DNA of 64,000 nucleotides from Gnetum montanum (GCA_015680685.1 MNCI01028922.1:1682-65681), one strand, 5' to 3'; positions 10,006-22,691 are shown, counted from the stretch's first letter. Notes: generated by a model not told the origin, from the sequence alone. Program-made: numbers and translations.

Positions 10006-11555
10006 CATCTCTTAATTACCTAGTTTCAACATCAAATAAAGCAAAGAACCTCTTACTAGTGATGATTTTCAACCTGTTATATGCATCAAAGTTAAGGAAG
10101 AAGCTACCACAATTTACATTGAGAATCTATAAGACCTTCATAGTAAGTTTTTGGACATGATGGAAGCCATGATGGGTGGTGAACCTATAAGAAAATATCT
10201 TGTTACATTTCTTCCTCCCTTACTAGATGATCCACTCATGGTCCATCTAGATACATTTATTTAATCTCATATCCATGTTCTTTCAAGAAGTATTTCCTCT
10301 TCCAAAAGATCAAGATGCAACATGCACAATGTCTAGAATATAGTAAAAGTCCTTTAGGTACCCACTAATCAACCTAGAAATAGACACTAGGCAAAAGAAG
10401 AGTATAGAGTTGATTTAGATGTCAAAATATTATTGAGAAAAATTGATAAAATTATAGAGATAGAACTTGTCAAGGTACAGGTCAAATTAAAAATTGCTAA
10501 TGTTGATAGAACCTTTTATCTAAGAAAGTTGTAGAGAATTCAGGAGAATGTACAAAAATTATTGAAAAAACTATAAATCATTATGCTATTGATACAAACA
10601 TCCTCCATGATCACTTTAGAGTTACAAATTAAACATGTACAATTGGAGTTATTCAAGATACATCAAGTAGGCAAAGAAGCCTTGTTCATGAAAGATGGCT
10701 TGGAGCAACAAATCCAAATGTTGAAGCATTAGTCCTAATAATGGAAGAAGATGAGTTAGGAGAAAGAGAAATAGGTACTCTTTTTTTCTCTACAAGTATT
10801 AAGGTTAAAAGATAAAAGTTAAATCATGACCTAGTTTCAAGACAAATACCTTCATACAGAAAAGGAATGCTAGAACTTATAGTAGAAGTTAGTAGAGAAG
10901 ACTACAAGGGAAACTAATAAGTTCAAAAAGATGCATTTAAGTAGGAAATCTAGAACATCAAGTTATAAATAATACATAAACTCATAGCTCTAATAAATAA
11001 ATGAGTAATGGGAGAGAGGTGCAAGACAAAGGAGAAATTTAGTACCTTACATGACAAGCTCTAAGAAATGGACACAAGTGAACAATCCTATAGGAAAAGA
11101 TGAACCTAGTGGAAAACATTAACATCCTTCATCATGAAGTAGTTATCACATTCTTTGAAAGGAGACTCAAGGAGATAGATGAGGACATGCAGGTGGAGTA
11201 GATAAGGTATTCATATGTTATGTAATCTTCTACAAGTTGAGCATGCACTAAGCTAGAAGACAAACTTCATCAAATGGTGGCTAAGTTAAATGTTACCCAA
11301 TGTAAGATTTTGTGGGCAAGGAGGAATCATAGGTAGTTCCAAGTTGATGTTAAGAAATAGAGACAAGCATTTTTGTGAGAGCAAGGACTAATGCATGAAC
11401 AAAAGCATTAGCTTCAAGCTAGGATGATGGATGTTGAGATGCAACTATAGAGATTCCACATGTCTATACCAAGCTCTTCTAGCTTCTACCCTTACCAAGT
11501 AGGCACATCAAGGGACCTCTATTCTTAGCCACCACTCCCTAGCACTTCATAGTGA
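10006..11555 (+). pseudogene. Unrecognised coiled-coil-like coding relic
   Basis: The plus strand shows a long, gene-like frame with scattered stops, many of them at positions where CAA or CAG would restore reading. Readable pieces include FLPPLLDDPLMVHLD (about 10215), a heptad-like stretch near 10430-10720 with LELQIKHVQLELFKIHQ, and a tail with QARMMDVEMQL and SSSSFYPYQVG before the end near 11555. I do not recognise the family. The layout (globular part, coiled coil, short aromatic/Pro tail) is loosely similar to the accessory gene of element F. It could be an old transposon accessory ORF or a captured host gene fragment. Confidence 0.35.
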
Positions 11556-13936
11556 GGTGGCTCAAGTTGTAACATAGTCATGATCTATAACTTTATATCA
11601 TTGTATTCCTCCACATTGATCATGCCATGTATCTAGTCCTAGTTTTGTGTCTTAGGTGTTAAAGCTATTAGACTATCCTTACCTATTCATGGGAAAATAA
11701 TGAGTCATTTAGTGATATTTTTTATGTTTATTATAAGCCTGGGACTCAGGAAGTATTTCACAACTTTTATTTATAGTTCTTGTATGCATGGTTGAGGTTT
11801 CTACCTATCAAATTTGCATTCTTACCTTCCATATCATACCTTCTAGGTTTTTTGCATGTTTTGCAACTTCATAAAATGATTCAAGTTTTGTTCAAGTATC
11901 TTAGAAGCCTACTAACATATTCCCTTGCATTCCAACTTTCATCTAGAATTAATAGAGAAGATGTGTTAGGGAGAGGATGTGCTAAGCATCCTGCATTAAT
12001 GCATCTATTGCATCAATGCAAGAGCACTGATGCATCCCCCTAGAAAATCTAATTTTTCCCCATTTCCTATAGTATGATCTTGAATAATTTATATTGCACT
12101 AAAGGATTGCTATTAATGCTTGGACACAAGCAAACCCCTACAATTATGATGTAAAAACTATTAATACCTGGGCTAAGTACTCAAATAGAACTTCGAGATA
12201 GCATTTATTTTATTTAAGAATTAGAAGTCTAGTTTATCTTGTCTATGTTTATAGCTCCTTTTGGGCAAGTTGATTTCCTTTCCTTGTCTATGTGTATATT
12301 TTGAGTTGTTGCTTTCACAAGTGTGACTAGACTCTATTGGAGTGCTCCCTTGCTTAGTTAGCCCAAAACCTTTTGTTTGATGTAGAGTTTAGTGTTTAGT
12401 GGATAAAGCTTATGGTTTTTCTTATTTTACCATTAATGTATTAAATAATAAAACACTAAAAATATTCATTTTACACTTTTTTCATTGAGCTACAATGATT
12501 TTTTCTTATCCATGAAGATCATAACTATACAGCATGGTGTTGGGCCATCAAGGTTATGACTAATAACTATTTACTACTCTTCATGTATGAAATTGCACAT
12601 GTCTCATAAGGGATTGTACTTGTTATTATATAAGGAATTATGAAGCATATGAATTTATTATCATTTTATCCTTATATTCATAAAATCCTAAAAAATTATA
12701 AAATATTAAATCATAAATATTTTTTCTATCTTCCACTATGGCAACATGGAATTTCATTTATATCATATGTATTATAATCTCTTTTATATTTATTGAATTC
12801 AATTATATACATGAGTGTTCCTAGTAATCCACTCAACATCGTCTTCAAATTTTATAACCAAATTACACTATTCCATATGATAAATCCCATTGGCCAAAAC
12901 TAGTGAAATCTCTATCACTAAAACCTAAGATCCTCTAGTAAGAATATTTTAAAGAAGAAAACTATATAATATTCCTATCTTATACACCTCTTAAACCTTT
13001 ATATGTTTGTAATTTGAACCCTTGATGTCTTATTTTGGATCTATCTCTAGTGCCTTATTGACCTTTTTATTTGGTTAACTATATTTGTATTATTTGAGCT
13101 ATATGCCTTGTTATTCTCATCTTCCATGTATTTTTCTAATTAATATGTTAATTATCTTTTATTTAATTTTTAATATTATTTCCTTTTTACTATTTTTTTA
13201 TTATTTTTATATTTTATTTTAATTTTACCATATCTACACTAACCTCTTTTATTGAAGTTTTGTGCTAGTAGGTATTAAGAAATAGATGATTCATTAGCAC
13301 ATGGGATACTACATTGGTTTCAATATGCTTTGTTTGTACTACTTTGTATTTATCTACATAAACTATTTTTATAAATAATTATATTTTTTTAGCCTTTAAT
13401 TTTATTTTTAGCTTATGTTTTAGAGGATCTCATGATAGTACCTTAGTTAGTTATGTTTAGACCTTAGACTTTGTTATTAAGTTGGGCTTAAACATAGCTA
13501 CTACTTAATTCATAAGAAAGTACCTTGGATAGCACTAGGTACAAGTCCATGTTAGTATATTATTTTTATTTAATTTAGAAATTAGTATTTTCTTTTACTT
13601 TTTTCCAATATAATTACCCTTTTTACAATAATATCATACCTTTATAAGCATAAATACCTAGCAACCATTCCACTAGAAATCATCCATTTACATTGTTGAC
13701 ATCTAGGAGATACAACCAAAGAGGAAGCCCTTGTTGGTTCAAAGAGGAGCTAGATGTAGATTTATGTTATCATTCAGGACCCTAGTAAGAGCTTAGTTTC
13801 ATATCTCATTTTAGCTTTTGCATAGATCCCATAATTGACCTTTAATTTTTACTAGGGTTTAGAGCCTCTTTGAGAAATTGTAGCCATCAAAAGATTTCTA
13901 GTTACATTACTATCATTTTAGGTGAGAATTTGGTAA
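11556..13936. other. AT-rich stretch without recognisable genes
   Basis: No sustained frame, LTR terminus or structural RNA was seen. Local ORFs such as 11780-12043 show no family motif and look like chance. Composition becomes strongly AT-rich toward 12700-13600. This is the pre-insertion sequence of element B; it resumes at 23504. Confidence 0.5.
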
Positions 13937-13941
13937 TTTAC
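13937..13941. repeat. Target site duplication of element B, left copy
   Basis: TTTAC directly precedes the LTR and is repeated at 23499-23503 directly after the other LTR, which shows that B is a complete insertion. Confidence 0.9.
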
Positions 13942-14777
13942 TAATGAGTGGTGAGATACCCCTACACTCAACCATACGAATACGAGCATTTCATGCATGA
14001 TCTAGTCGAACTCCAAGGACCAAGTGCTTATGCGCCTTAATGGAACACTCAGGGTTAATCAATCGTTGTCTTTCCAAACTTACTTGTATTGTCATGGTTG
14101 TATGGTTAAGTAAGCTTGAGGTATATTATTTTTATAGCTTTTGTATTTTTTATGTCTTCTGCTAATAAAGGAGAGGGAGAGAGAACTAAGTGGCTAACTT
14201 ACATTAACTATACATTAACTAAGTTCTAAATGTTTCTAACACCATTATCCATTCCCACTTGTCGTACACATCTTGAACCAATGCAACACTATTGGGATTA
14301 CCAAGTGCTAATCATTACTAGGTTACCAAGCACTACATGCATGCTCGAAGCGGTCGTACAAAGTGTATTTAACTAAGGGGGTTGAAGGTTGAGAGAGATA
14401 TTAATTAACTAGTAAAGCATTAAACAATCATTAATTACTAATTAGCTTAATCTGTATGCTACAAGGTTTATCATAAAGTTCATCTTTATTGCCATACACA
14501 AAATTGTGCTTAGGTACAAATTGCTCAAATAAAGATCTGTTCACTCTATGACTCCTACTGTGGGCACATAGAAATAATTCTAACTCTAGAATGATAAAAT
14601 TGAAAGATTCTGGCTAAGGTTCTAAATCTAATTGTATCGGAACCAAGGACATCACCTCTTATTTATAGAAGATGAGGCAGGACATGATATCGCATATGTG
14701 ATATCATGTGGTGGATGTGATATTGCATGCACGATATCGCGTATGCAATATCACGTACGCGATATCATAGTTCATCA
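13942..14777 (-). repeat. Element B 3' LTR, 836 bp
   Basis: It starts TAATGAGTGG (the expected TGATGAG with G to A) and ends TTCATCA. The TATA box is on the minus strand at 14659-14668. The U3 end (14687-14768) is filled with GATATC palindromes with variable CG-rich cores. It is homologous to 22692-23498. Confidence 0.9.
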
Positions 14778-14789
14778 TAGCCCCATGAC
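14778..14789 (-). promoter_or_regulatory. Polypurine tract of element B
   Basis: The minus strand reads GTCATGGGGCTA immediately before the LTR. It matches the tract of G and H except for one base in the G run. Confidence 0.75.
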
Positions 14790-14860
14790 TAAATGAAAAC
14801 TTGTCCTTGAGTTCCTTACAAAATATTGGAAAGGTATGGGATTATTGACTTGAATGACAA

Positions 14861-15156
14861 CTAATGGTGAATGGGATGACAGGTGAAGGAATCAACATTA
14901 CAATACATGGCAACATTAGTGTTCATAACTACAAGAGTGAACACTATACAAAATTGATATTTAGCCTTATTTGGTAGTTGAGAGAGAAGAGAGAGAGAAA
15001 AAAAAGGAGAAGACGTGTTGCTGCCGATGCTAAGATTGCACCTTCTGTTGTCCATCAATAGTCGTGCCATCAATCTTGTCCCTTGCACAACCATTCCAGC
15101 ACTAGTCCATCCTGAGTGTTTCCTGTAGGTCTAGTCCATTGTTGTATGATTAACAT
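14861..15156 (-). pseudogene. Env-position small ORF, element B copy
   Basis: The frame aligns with the H copy codon by codon through RKHSGWTSAG, TRLMARLLMDNRR, SIGSNTSS and VFTLVVMNTNVAMYC. It ends at HPIHH because of a shift; the conserved NPIPSQY...MGV end is lost. One in-frame stop lies near the beginning. Function is unknown. Together with A, G and H it indicates a gene once under selection. Confidence 0.45.
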
Positions 15157-15216
15157 CTACACACACAACACAGTCACATATGAGCAAGGATATGTAAATC
15201 ATAATACATTTGATAC
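15157..15216 (-). other. Candidate 60-nt intron, element B
   Basis: The minus strand starts GTATC after GAGGCAAG and ends TGTGTGTGTAG. The length equals that in A, G and H. Confidence 0.35.
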
Positions 15217-16668
15217 CTTGCCTCAGTGTAAGATCCATTGGTTGAGTTGTGATATGGCCAATATGGATTCTAGAGATATAACACTGGTGACTACCCAAGG
15301 TGTAGGGGTTAGGAAAAATTAAAAAAATTAGACTAGGGCCCCCATGACTAAGAGCGATCCTCCGGTAGTGACAGAATAGAAAAAGATAAGGAATAAGAAA
15401 GATGGAGAAAAAGAAACAATGACAACATTGATAAAATGGATGTCAAAAATGGGAATGAAACAAAACAAAAAAATATGTTGATTGCAGAAATGTTTAAGGG
15501 AAAGAAGTTAACTGATGCACCAAATAGGAATGCTAGTGGGTCCTCCCCAAAGCAGGCTCATGCCCTTTATTCCCTGACAAACCCACATTCAAAGAGTCCA
15601 TAGGCTCTGGAAATATCGTTTGGAAGCAAGAGTTAAAGAATTAACCACAAGAATCCACCAAAGAGAAAACAATGCATCAACCACAATATAGACTACTGAT
15701 ACAACCAACAATGAAGTGGGAAATGGAGAAAGAATGATGGGGAGAAGAGAATGGAATGGAATCCCAAGAACAAGGTGGTGTATAGCCCCTTTTGTATTTA
15801 TGGTTAATGTGACTAAGTAGATCTCATTCCAAATCCATCCTCAAAAATTCCACATTTAGTGACTTCACATTAATACACTTGGCCAATCCATCCACTTGAA
15901 GTAATAAGAGTGCTTCCACCAAAGAGTCAACACCATTTCAAGGAAAACAAGAAAGAGAGAAGTCAAAAGCAAGAAAGGGCCTTAGAGGAAACATGTCTGT
16001 TTAGTTCCATAACTAGTGCTTGTAGCCTAGATGATTATTTTGTCTAAGGGGTGTGCTTTGAATTCTCACTATTTTTTTTCTTTTGCATGAGAACCACATC
16101 ATGCAAAGGCTTATTTTTATTGGCTCAACTTCCTGATAATGGAGCAATGTCGGAATGGTAAGGAAAACTCAAGAAGAAAACATCCAAGCACCCAAGAGAA
16201 TAGCCAACACAGATGCATTAAATCCCTTTGAAGTCACACCCTTTTCAATCCTTAAGTCCTTCCTTAGTTTGAGAAATTCCTAGTCACTAATTCATTAATA
16301 GTTTTATTATTAACGAAGGGGATTGTACAGTTCCAAGCCAAGAGAGACCATAAAAATTCATGGATGCATGGATGATGTGGACTCATTGCCTATTATATCA
16401 AAAGAACCATACCTTAGTATCAACATTATAACTGAAAGGTAAAAACCAAACATTAGAAATCAATAGAATATAGTTCATGCCACCATGAGGAGCACTTATT
16501 AGCTGATGAATCTTAAAAAAACAACAAACAACAAATAAAGACAAAAAGAAAAACAAACAATCACACAAAGAAATGAGAAAGTATAAATGATGTTGCAAAA
16601 CAAAAACAAGAAAAATTAAAGAAATTTGTAAAAAAAAAACATAAAAAGGAACTGAGGGCCTCTAATGG
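15217..16668 (-). other. Conserved 3' non-coding block, element B
   Basis: No reading frame is sustained between the pol stop and the env-position ORF. Sequence is homologous to 2640-4091 and to the H and G blocks, including gggtcctccccaaag at about 15539. Confidence 0.6.
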
Positions 16669-17847
16669 TTATAAGAGGTGGCCATCTCCCCCATGATTGA
16701 GTTGGAAGGAGAAAATCCAAAATAGTGAGCACGGTAGTCCCTCCTCAGAGGTATTATGTGCACTAACCATTCTCAATTCATGGAAGGGTTTGGTTTGTTG
16801 CACATTGACTAATAATCTCTTATCAAGGCTCTCAGGTTTGTATATGGTCATGGCCCCTAAAGGAAAGGTTTCATGAATAATGTAAGGTCCTTCCCATAGT
16901 GTTTAAAATCTTGTACATTGTGGCACATGTGTGGGGTTCCATTAGAGAACCTTATCTCCTAGTTGATACTTAACCTTTTGAATCTTCAAGCTATGACATT
17001 GCTTATTATATGCCTTGTGCAACTCATTTGATGATAGGGCAACTAATCAATTTTCGTCTAGCACATTTAAAGTTCCAAACTTTGTTTTTGTGCTAGATCA
17101 AGATCAAGGTGGAGGTCACAAGTTGTTGATACTGTATGGAGCTCAGTTTGAATCAAAAGCGTTGGAATCTTTCCGTACACTAACTCATAGGGAGAGTAGC
17201 CTATAGGGAGTTTCCAGGTGGAGTGATATGCCCAAAGAGCATCATTCAGTTTAGTGCTCCAATCTTGCCTATACTTGCTAATTGTCCTAGTCAATATTTC
17301 AGTGATGTCCCAGTTGGTGACCTTAGCTTTTCCGTTAACTTGGGGGTGATAAGGTGCAGTCAATTTATGTTCAACCCCTAAGTGTTGCATTAACTTTCGA
17401 AAAGTTACACCTATGAAGTGTGCTCCATTATCCGAAATACGTGCACGTGGCACACCAAACCTATTTATGATTTGTTGTTGCACAAATCGAGCAGCTGTAG
17501 ATGATGTGCAATCTTTAATAGCAACTGCTTTAGTCTATTTTGTTAAATAGTCTATGAAAATTACAATGTAAGCTTTTCCATTGGACATTGGTGTAATGGG
17601 CCCCATAAAGTATATTCCCCAAATGTCAAAGGGTTTTAATGGTTGAATCCATTGTTGTGGATACTCCATTTTAGTAGTCATTTCCCCATCACATTGATAG
17701 TGATCACAAGATCGAAAAAATTAATCGACATCCCAAAATAATGTTGGCCAGTAATATCCTACAAGAAAGATCTTAATAGCCATTCGCTCCCCTCATAATG
17801 ATCCCTACAAGGACCCTCATGAGCATCTTGGAGAACTCTCAGTTGGT
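16669..17847 (-). pseudogene. Integrase, element B
   Basis: From the N-terminus: an HHCC-type region (17700-17847, with SCDHYQCDGEM), WGIYFMGP (17590-17620, catalytic Asp replaced by Tyr), RFGVPRARISDNGAHF (second Asp kept), HPQVNGKAKVTN (Glu replaced by Lys), and a post-integrase tail ending NHGGDGHLL at 16669. Two of the three DDE acids are lost, so strand transfer activity is not expected. Integrase would insert the cDNA into the genome and make the 5-bp TSD. Confidence 0.8.
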
Positions 17848-18640
17848 CTACCTCGAGCACGCACCATTGAACCAAGCCATCAAGACACACTTTGTAAAGT
17901 TGTCCATTGATCTCCATGAAGTACTTGGCTCTATGAAGAAACTGTTGTTTCCTCCTAAGGTCCAGCTCCTATGGTGTTTGTTAAGGAGATAGGTGAGAAT
18001 GCTACTATACCAGTTCGTCTCCATGGGTAGCTGGTTATTCACTACATCGGCAAAGAGGGCTTCATCAAGAAAATGATTAGACATTACATATTCATCCTCT
18101 TTGTTGTCCCAGTGCAACCAAGATAAATGATCTGCAACTACATTCTTGGTGCTTTTCTGATCAATCATCGTTAGATCAAACTCCTGTAGAATTACCAGCC
18201 ATTGTATAATACGAGGGCTAACCATTGGCTTGTTCATGAGGAACTGGATTGCACTATAATCCATGTGGATGAACACTTTGTAACCTAACACATAGTGCCT
18301 AAACTTATCTAGTGCAAACACTACAACCATTAATTCTCTATGTAGTTGTGTAGTTAAGTTGTTCACCAGCAATACTTCTACTTGCACAGTGGATGTAGTA
18401 AGGGCATTTTTGTTCATCTAACTATGTAAGTATGGCTCCTAAGGCATAATTGGACACATCAGTCATGATGTGGAATGGTCTAGACCAGTTAGTAGCTTGT
18501 AGAATGGGAGTTTCTACTAGCTTTTGTTTTAGGGTTTGGAATACTCGTTCACATTCCATGATCTACTCAAAAGGTACATCCTTCTTTGTTAGTTCTACCA
18601 ACAGTTTGGAAATCTTGGAAAAGTTCTCAATGAATCTCCT
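17848..18640 (-). pseudogene. RNase H domain, element B
   Basis: The frame includes FALDKFRHYVLGYKVFIHMD, IQFLMNKPMVSPRIIQWL, LQEFDLT and NVVADHLSWL, typical of Ty3/gypsy RNase H of the Athila lineage. It would remove the RNA strand during reverse transcription. Stops and shifts between 18417 and 18640 break the link with RT. It continues into the connection to the integrase zinc region. Confidence 0.8.
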
Positions 18641-19800
18641 ATCATAGCTAGTGTGTCCAAGGAATGACTAAATGTCTTTGACAGTTTCTGATTGACAGGT
18701 GATTCCTTGGATAATCCTAATCTTATCTGGGTCTACTTCTATTCTTGCATGTGAAACCTTATGCCCAATTACTATGCCTTCTTGGACCATTAAATGGATT
18801 TTTTTCCAGTTGAGCCTTAGATTTGTTTCTATGCATCTTTTTAGCACTTGCTCTAATTAGTCCAAGGCTTGATCAAAACTTGTTCCATAGGTGGAGAAGT
18901 CATCCATAAAGACTTCCACTTTGTTCCCTATCTGTTGTTGGAATATGCTTGGAACTAGGCATTGAAACATGGCAAGAGCATTACACAAGCCAAAAAACAT
19001 TTGTTTATATGCAAACATTCCCCAAGGACTAGTGAATGTTGTCTTGGCTTGGTCTTCTAAGGCTATCTGTATTTGTTTGTATCCGCTATAGCCATCCAAG
19101 AAACTGTAATAGCGATGCCCTACTATGGTGTCTAAGACTTGGTCAATGAATGGCAATGAAAAGTGATCCTTAAATGTTGCCATGTTTAGAACCTAAAATC
19201 TATACACACCCTCCATTTGTCTCCCTTTTTAGGCATGATTATCATAGGGCTAACCCATTTGCTATCAAAAATGGGATATATGAACCTAGCCTTAAGAAGC
19301 TATTCTATTTCTTCTTTTACTACTTGCTTCAATTTTGGGTTCAATCATCTCTACGGTTGTTTTCGAGATTTCATGGAGGGGTCAATGTAAATCCTATGCT
19401 AGCATATCCTAGGATCTATTCTAGTTAATTCGGGATATGACCAGGCAAAGGCTTTTGACCACTTGTTTATTACTTTTAGCAGTCTTCCTTTTTGTTTGGA
19501 AGCAAGTCTTGCGTTGATGATTACTGGTTTTCCATTTTCAAGGATCATATATTCTAGACTGATGGGCAATGCTTTTAATTCTAAGGGCTCTTGTTTGAAT
19601 TTTTTAGGAATTTTCAACTTCCCCAAGTTGACATTTTCAAGGTTAAGGCTTGGAACTTGGCAGCAGACTTGCTCTAGTGTGTCTATGCTTTCAATGTAAG
19701 TGCAAGTTATTTCCTCAATTACTTCCATGCACATTAGTGAGTTGCTATCAGCCACTGCATGTCTTCTTATCATGTGGCTACTGCATACAGGCACTTTTGT
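18641..19800 (-). pseudogene. Reverse transcriptase, element B
   Basis: The N-terminal part (19399-19794) has INKWSKAFAWSYPELTRIDP; the core (18857-19183) has FLDGYSGYKQIQIA, FFGLCNALAMFQ and the catalytic VFMDDF. The YxDD-type motif is therefore intact in this copy. Frames of the pieces differ, so at least two frameshifts separate them. Confidence 0.85.
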
Positions 19801-20621
19801 ATGTTAATGTTTTGTGCACACCAGTTGCATGCAGACAATGCTAAACTTTTCACAACCCATGATCTTTGCATGCAATTGCACCATGTATCATTGTATGTGA
19901 TGCATGGCTCATTCTCGGTGATTTGGAGATAGATTAGAGGGATTCTAGGATCAGATAATTTATTGGGAAGGTGACCAACCTTGATCCAATCAGTAATGGC
20001 ATGTGTTAACATAATCGTATGTGTTTAGCTCAGTGTTTAGTTCAAAGGGAGCTCTAAAGCTTTATTTGATGGGGAGGCATCCAGAGGTTCAACTGCTTGT
20101 AGTCGTAAGGGCTTGGTTGGACTATTGGTTTTGAAGAAAGGTCTTTTCTTCATACAGTTGTTAGAACCAATAGTGGGTTGAGGATTTATAGCCCTTGTGG
20201 CATTGCATTGCTACGGTTGAGTAGGGAGTTCCCCTTGCATTACTGGAGTAGGTGGTAATGGAGCTATTGGTGTGAGAGCTGGAGATGGATTTGAAGGATG
20301 GTATATTTGTGGATTATCTCCCCTAGGACAAGGAATTCTATAATACTCATGGGCTTGGTAGTGATGTTGTGGTGTAGCATGACTAACAGAATCACATGGA
20401 GACTTTGGATGCTACACGTAGTAGCCATATGGGTCAGGTTGCTGGTATGGGTATTGTTGCCTTGGTGGTGGCATCCCCCATGACTGTGGGTATTCCCACT
20501 GTTGATGTTGCTCAACGGGTTGTGGTGGAGTTCCACTTGGATGATCTGTTGAAGGTTGGTGGAACTGCCTTAGGTTACCTTGGGGATAAGGTAACCATTG
20601 GGGTGCTTGCCATTTAATTAG
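19801..20621 (-). pseudogene. Gag-pol linker with deleted protease, element B
   Basis: The linker is Tyr/Pro/His-rich (20264-20536 region). The frame then reads MLTHAITDWIKVGHLP, TENEPC and jumps to ITYNDTWCNC. In A the same two points are 348 bp apart and flank the protease. A single GCATGG remains at 19902-19907 where A has two copies, at 6061 and 6409, so loss by recombination between short direct repeats is likely. The deletion is a multiple of three and keeps frame. Confidence 0.75.
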
Positions 20622-22547
20622 TCATGGGTTGAGTGCATACATCCCAAACTCTTGTAGATGTGAGATCACTAGGCAACATCCCTTAGGATGGTCATATTGG
20701 CATATCTTGCATCCACCATCATTGTCCATGTCTAAATCCAAAACCTCTTCTATGATGGCCATTTTTCCCTTACCCTTGTTACATGCATTTTCCACTTCTC
20801 TCTTTTTCTTTTTGTCGTGGTCACGACCTCGCTCCCTAGACTCCTCTAAAGTTTTAAGAACAGTTTCAAACCTACTATCTCGGGAGTCCCACATTTGGTC
20901 TACCTTTATCGATACTTCTAATGTTAACTTTTCGAGAGGCAAAGTTTTCCTATTCACCATCTCTTTGAGTGGTGACTCTTCTTCCTCCTCACAAAATCTC
21001 ATTCCCATTTTTCAGAGGAAAGAATCTTGGTTATATTATTTTTCACTTTCTCTCTTTTGTAGCCCACCTTCTTCTTTGGCAACTTACTCTAGCAGTCTAT
21101 GAATCTGATGAGACCTAAGCTCTAATAACCTTCCTTGGGCATATGTCCCAAGGGTTCTTGTTTCATGCCTAAGTCCATCCACGAGATGGCGTAGTTGATC
21201 TTACTACGAATAAACATGGCCAGAGCAACGATGTAATAGTGCATAATAGCATCCCATGGTAGCATCCAAGGGTTCATGATTTCCTTGCTTCCATCCTTGG
21301 ATTTGCTTTTGCAGGTTAGAAATTTGGGAGTACATTTGGTACTTATCATTGAATAGTTCTATCATTTTACTCCACCTCTGAATGGATTCCGATTCTAAGG
21401 ACCGATACCAACTTTCAAATTCTTTCACTAGTGTCCTTGGGAACAACTTTAGTTTTTGCCATTTGTTTGCTATGTTTTGCAAGGTACATGCATCATGGAA
21501 TGCTTGTAAATGATTTTGAGGATTAGTGTTGTTTCCCCCTTCAAATCGTGGGATGTTGTTCATGTCTAACCTCTTGATCTTACTATCCTTTTAGTGCCTT
21601 GTTGGAACTCTTACGGCCTCCATTATATCTAGCATGCTTCTAGTTGCGAGTAGGGGTTCTTCATGATCATCTCATTCATAGTGTCTATGGTGTCTACACG
21701 ATTCCCTACTCTACCTTCTTCTATGCCTTGATTCCTTAGAGTGCCCTCATCCTCGTTCTCGATTGTCTCATTGATGACTTTCACTTCATTTTTCCTTATC
21801 CTCATGATTGGTTTCCCTATGACTGCATCCAAACACTGAAGGAGAGGATGAAGATGATGATGAAGGTGAAGAAGAAGGAGAACCATCACCATGATGGTTT
21901 TTTCTACCTTCTCTTCAGTGGTCTGAACCTCGATCGTGATCATGATCAAAATGTCTACCCTTATCATGTGTTCGTGTTCCTTCGTTGAACACTTCGTTTT
22001 CGTGGGTATCAAAACCAAGGTTGTGAATAGTGGAGTGGAGGTTCTAATACACCAACTCCTAACCAATGTTAAGAGGAGGAACATCATTTTGTGGGGAACC
22101 TATTGAAGCAAGTTCACCATCCTCAATTTTTCTCAAAACATGCGAAGCATCATGGGGCCATTTACCCTTCAAAGATGTATGGTATCTCTCCTATCGCAAG
22201 TCCCTTTGATGTTGTGCTTATGTGGGATGATACTCTCTTGAGTCATGATTGTGTGCAATGTATTCTACATATAAAAGTAGCATGCCTATTCATGTGAGAG
22301 CATGAAGAAGCATGTTGGGAACTGATTGGTCTAGAGGCAACACTATGTTACCCTCCAAGTTTCTCCAACGCAGTTGTTTGTCTTGGTGGAGAATAAAGGT
22401 GAAATCAGGTACATACTCATCGAGATGAGTATATACCACATGAAACTGTTAAGGAACTAGTGGATCATGGTTATATGTATTATGCCATCAACTGCCTCTT
22501 GTGTTAGTCCTAGGCAGTGAAGTGCTCTTATGCAAAGAAGAAGACAT
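20622..22547 (-). pseudogene. Gag, element B
   Basis: The frame begins MSSSLHKSTSLPRTN at 22547 and is one consistent frame down to 20622 with several stops. Readable parts are the Asp/His-rich and Ser-rich stretch (about 21850-22000), IPRFEGGNNTNPQNHLQAF, WYRSLESESIQRWSKMIELF and GCYYALLHRC in the capsid region, and the zinc knuckle CKICQYDHPKGCC near 20680-20710. It ends YALNP. It would form the nucleocapsid. Confidence 0.8.
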
Positions 22548-22670
22548 CTTGTTTTTTTCAGTGTGCAATGTACTATTATCTCGTCTTTCTTTGGTTAACC
22601 CTAGTGGTTTATTCTAACATTCCAATGATATGAATGATTTCCTATGTTCTATGCAGCACACAAACAACTA

Positions 22671-22690
22671 AGTCCCCGGCAACAGCGCCA
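22671..22690 (-). promoter_or_regulatory. Primer binding site, element B
   Basis: The minus strand reads TGGCGCTGTTGCCGGGGACT one base from the LTR. This is the closest match in the window to the Athila tRNA-Asp PBS. Confidence 0.85.
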
Positions 22691-22691
22691 A

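Noticed and set aside
11780-12043. 87-codon plus-strand ORF as a host gene
   Set aside because: No domain, no conserved copy and low-complexity surroundings.
20629-21102. Plus-strand ORF of 157 codons as a secreted or membrane protein
   Set aside because: It lies antisense to gag of element B and owes its Ser/Leu richness to the complementary Glu/Lys-rich gag codons.
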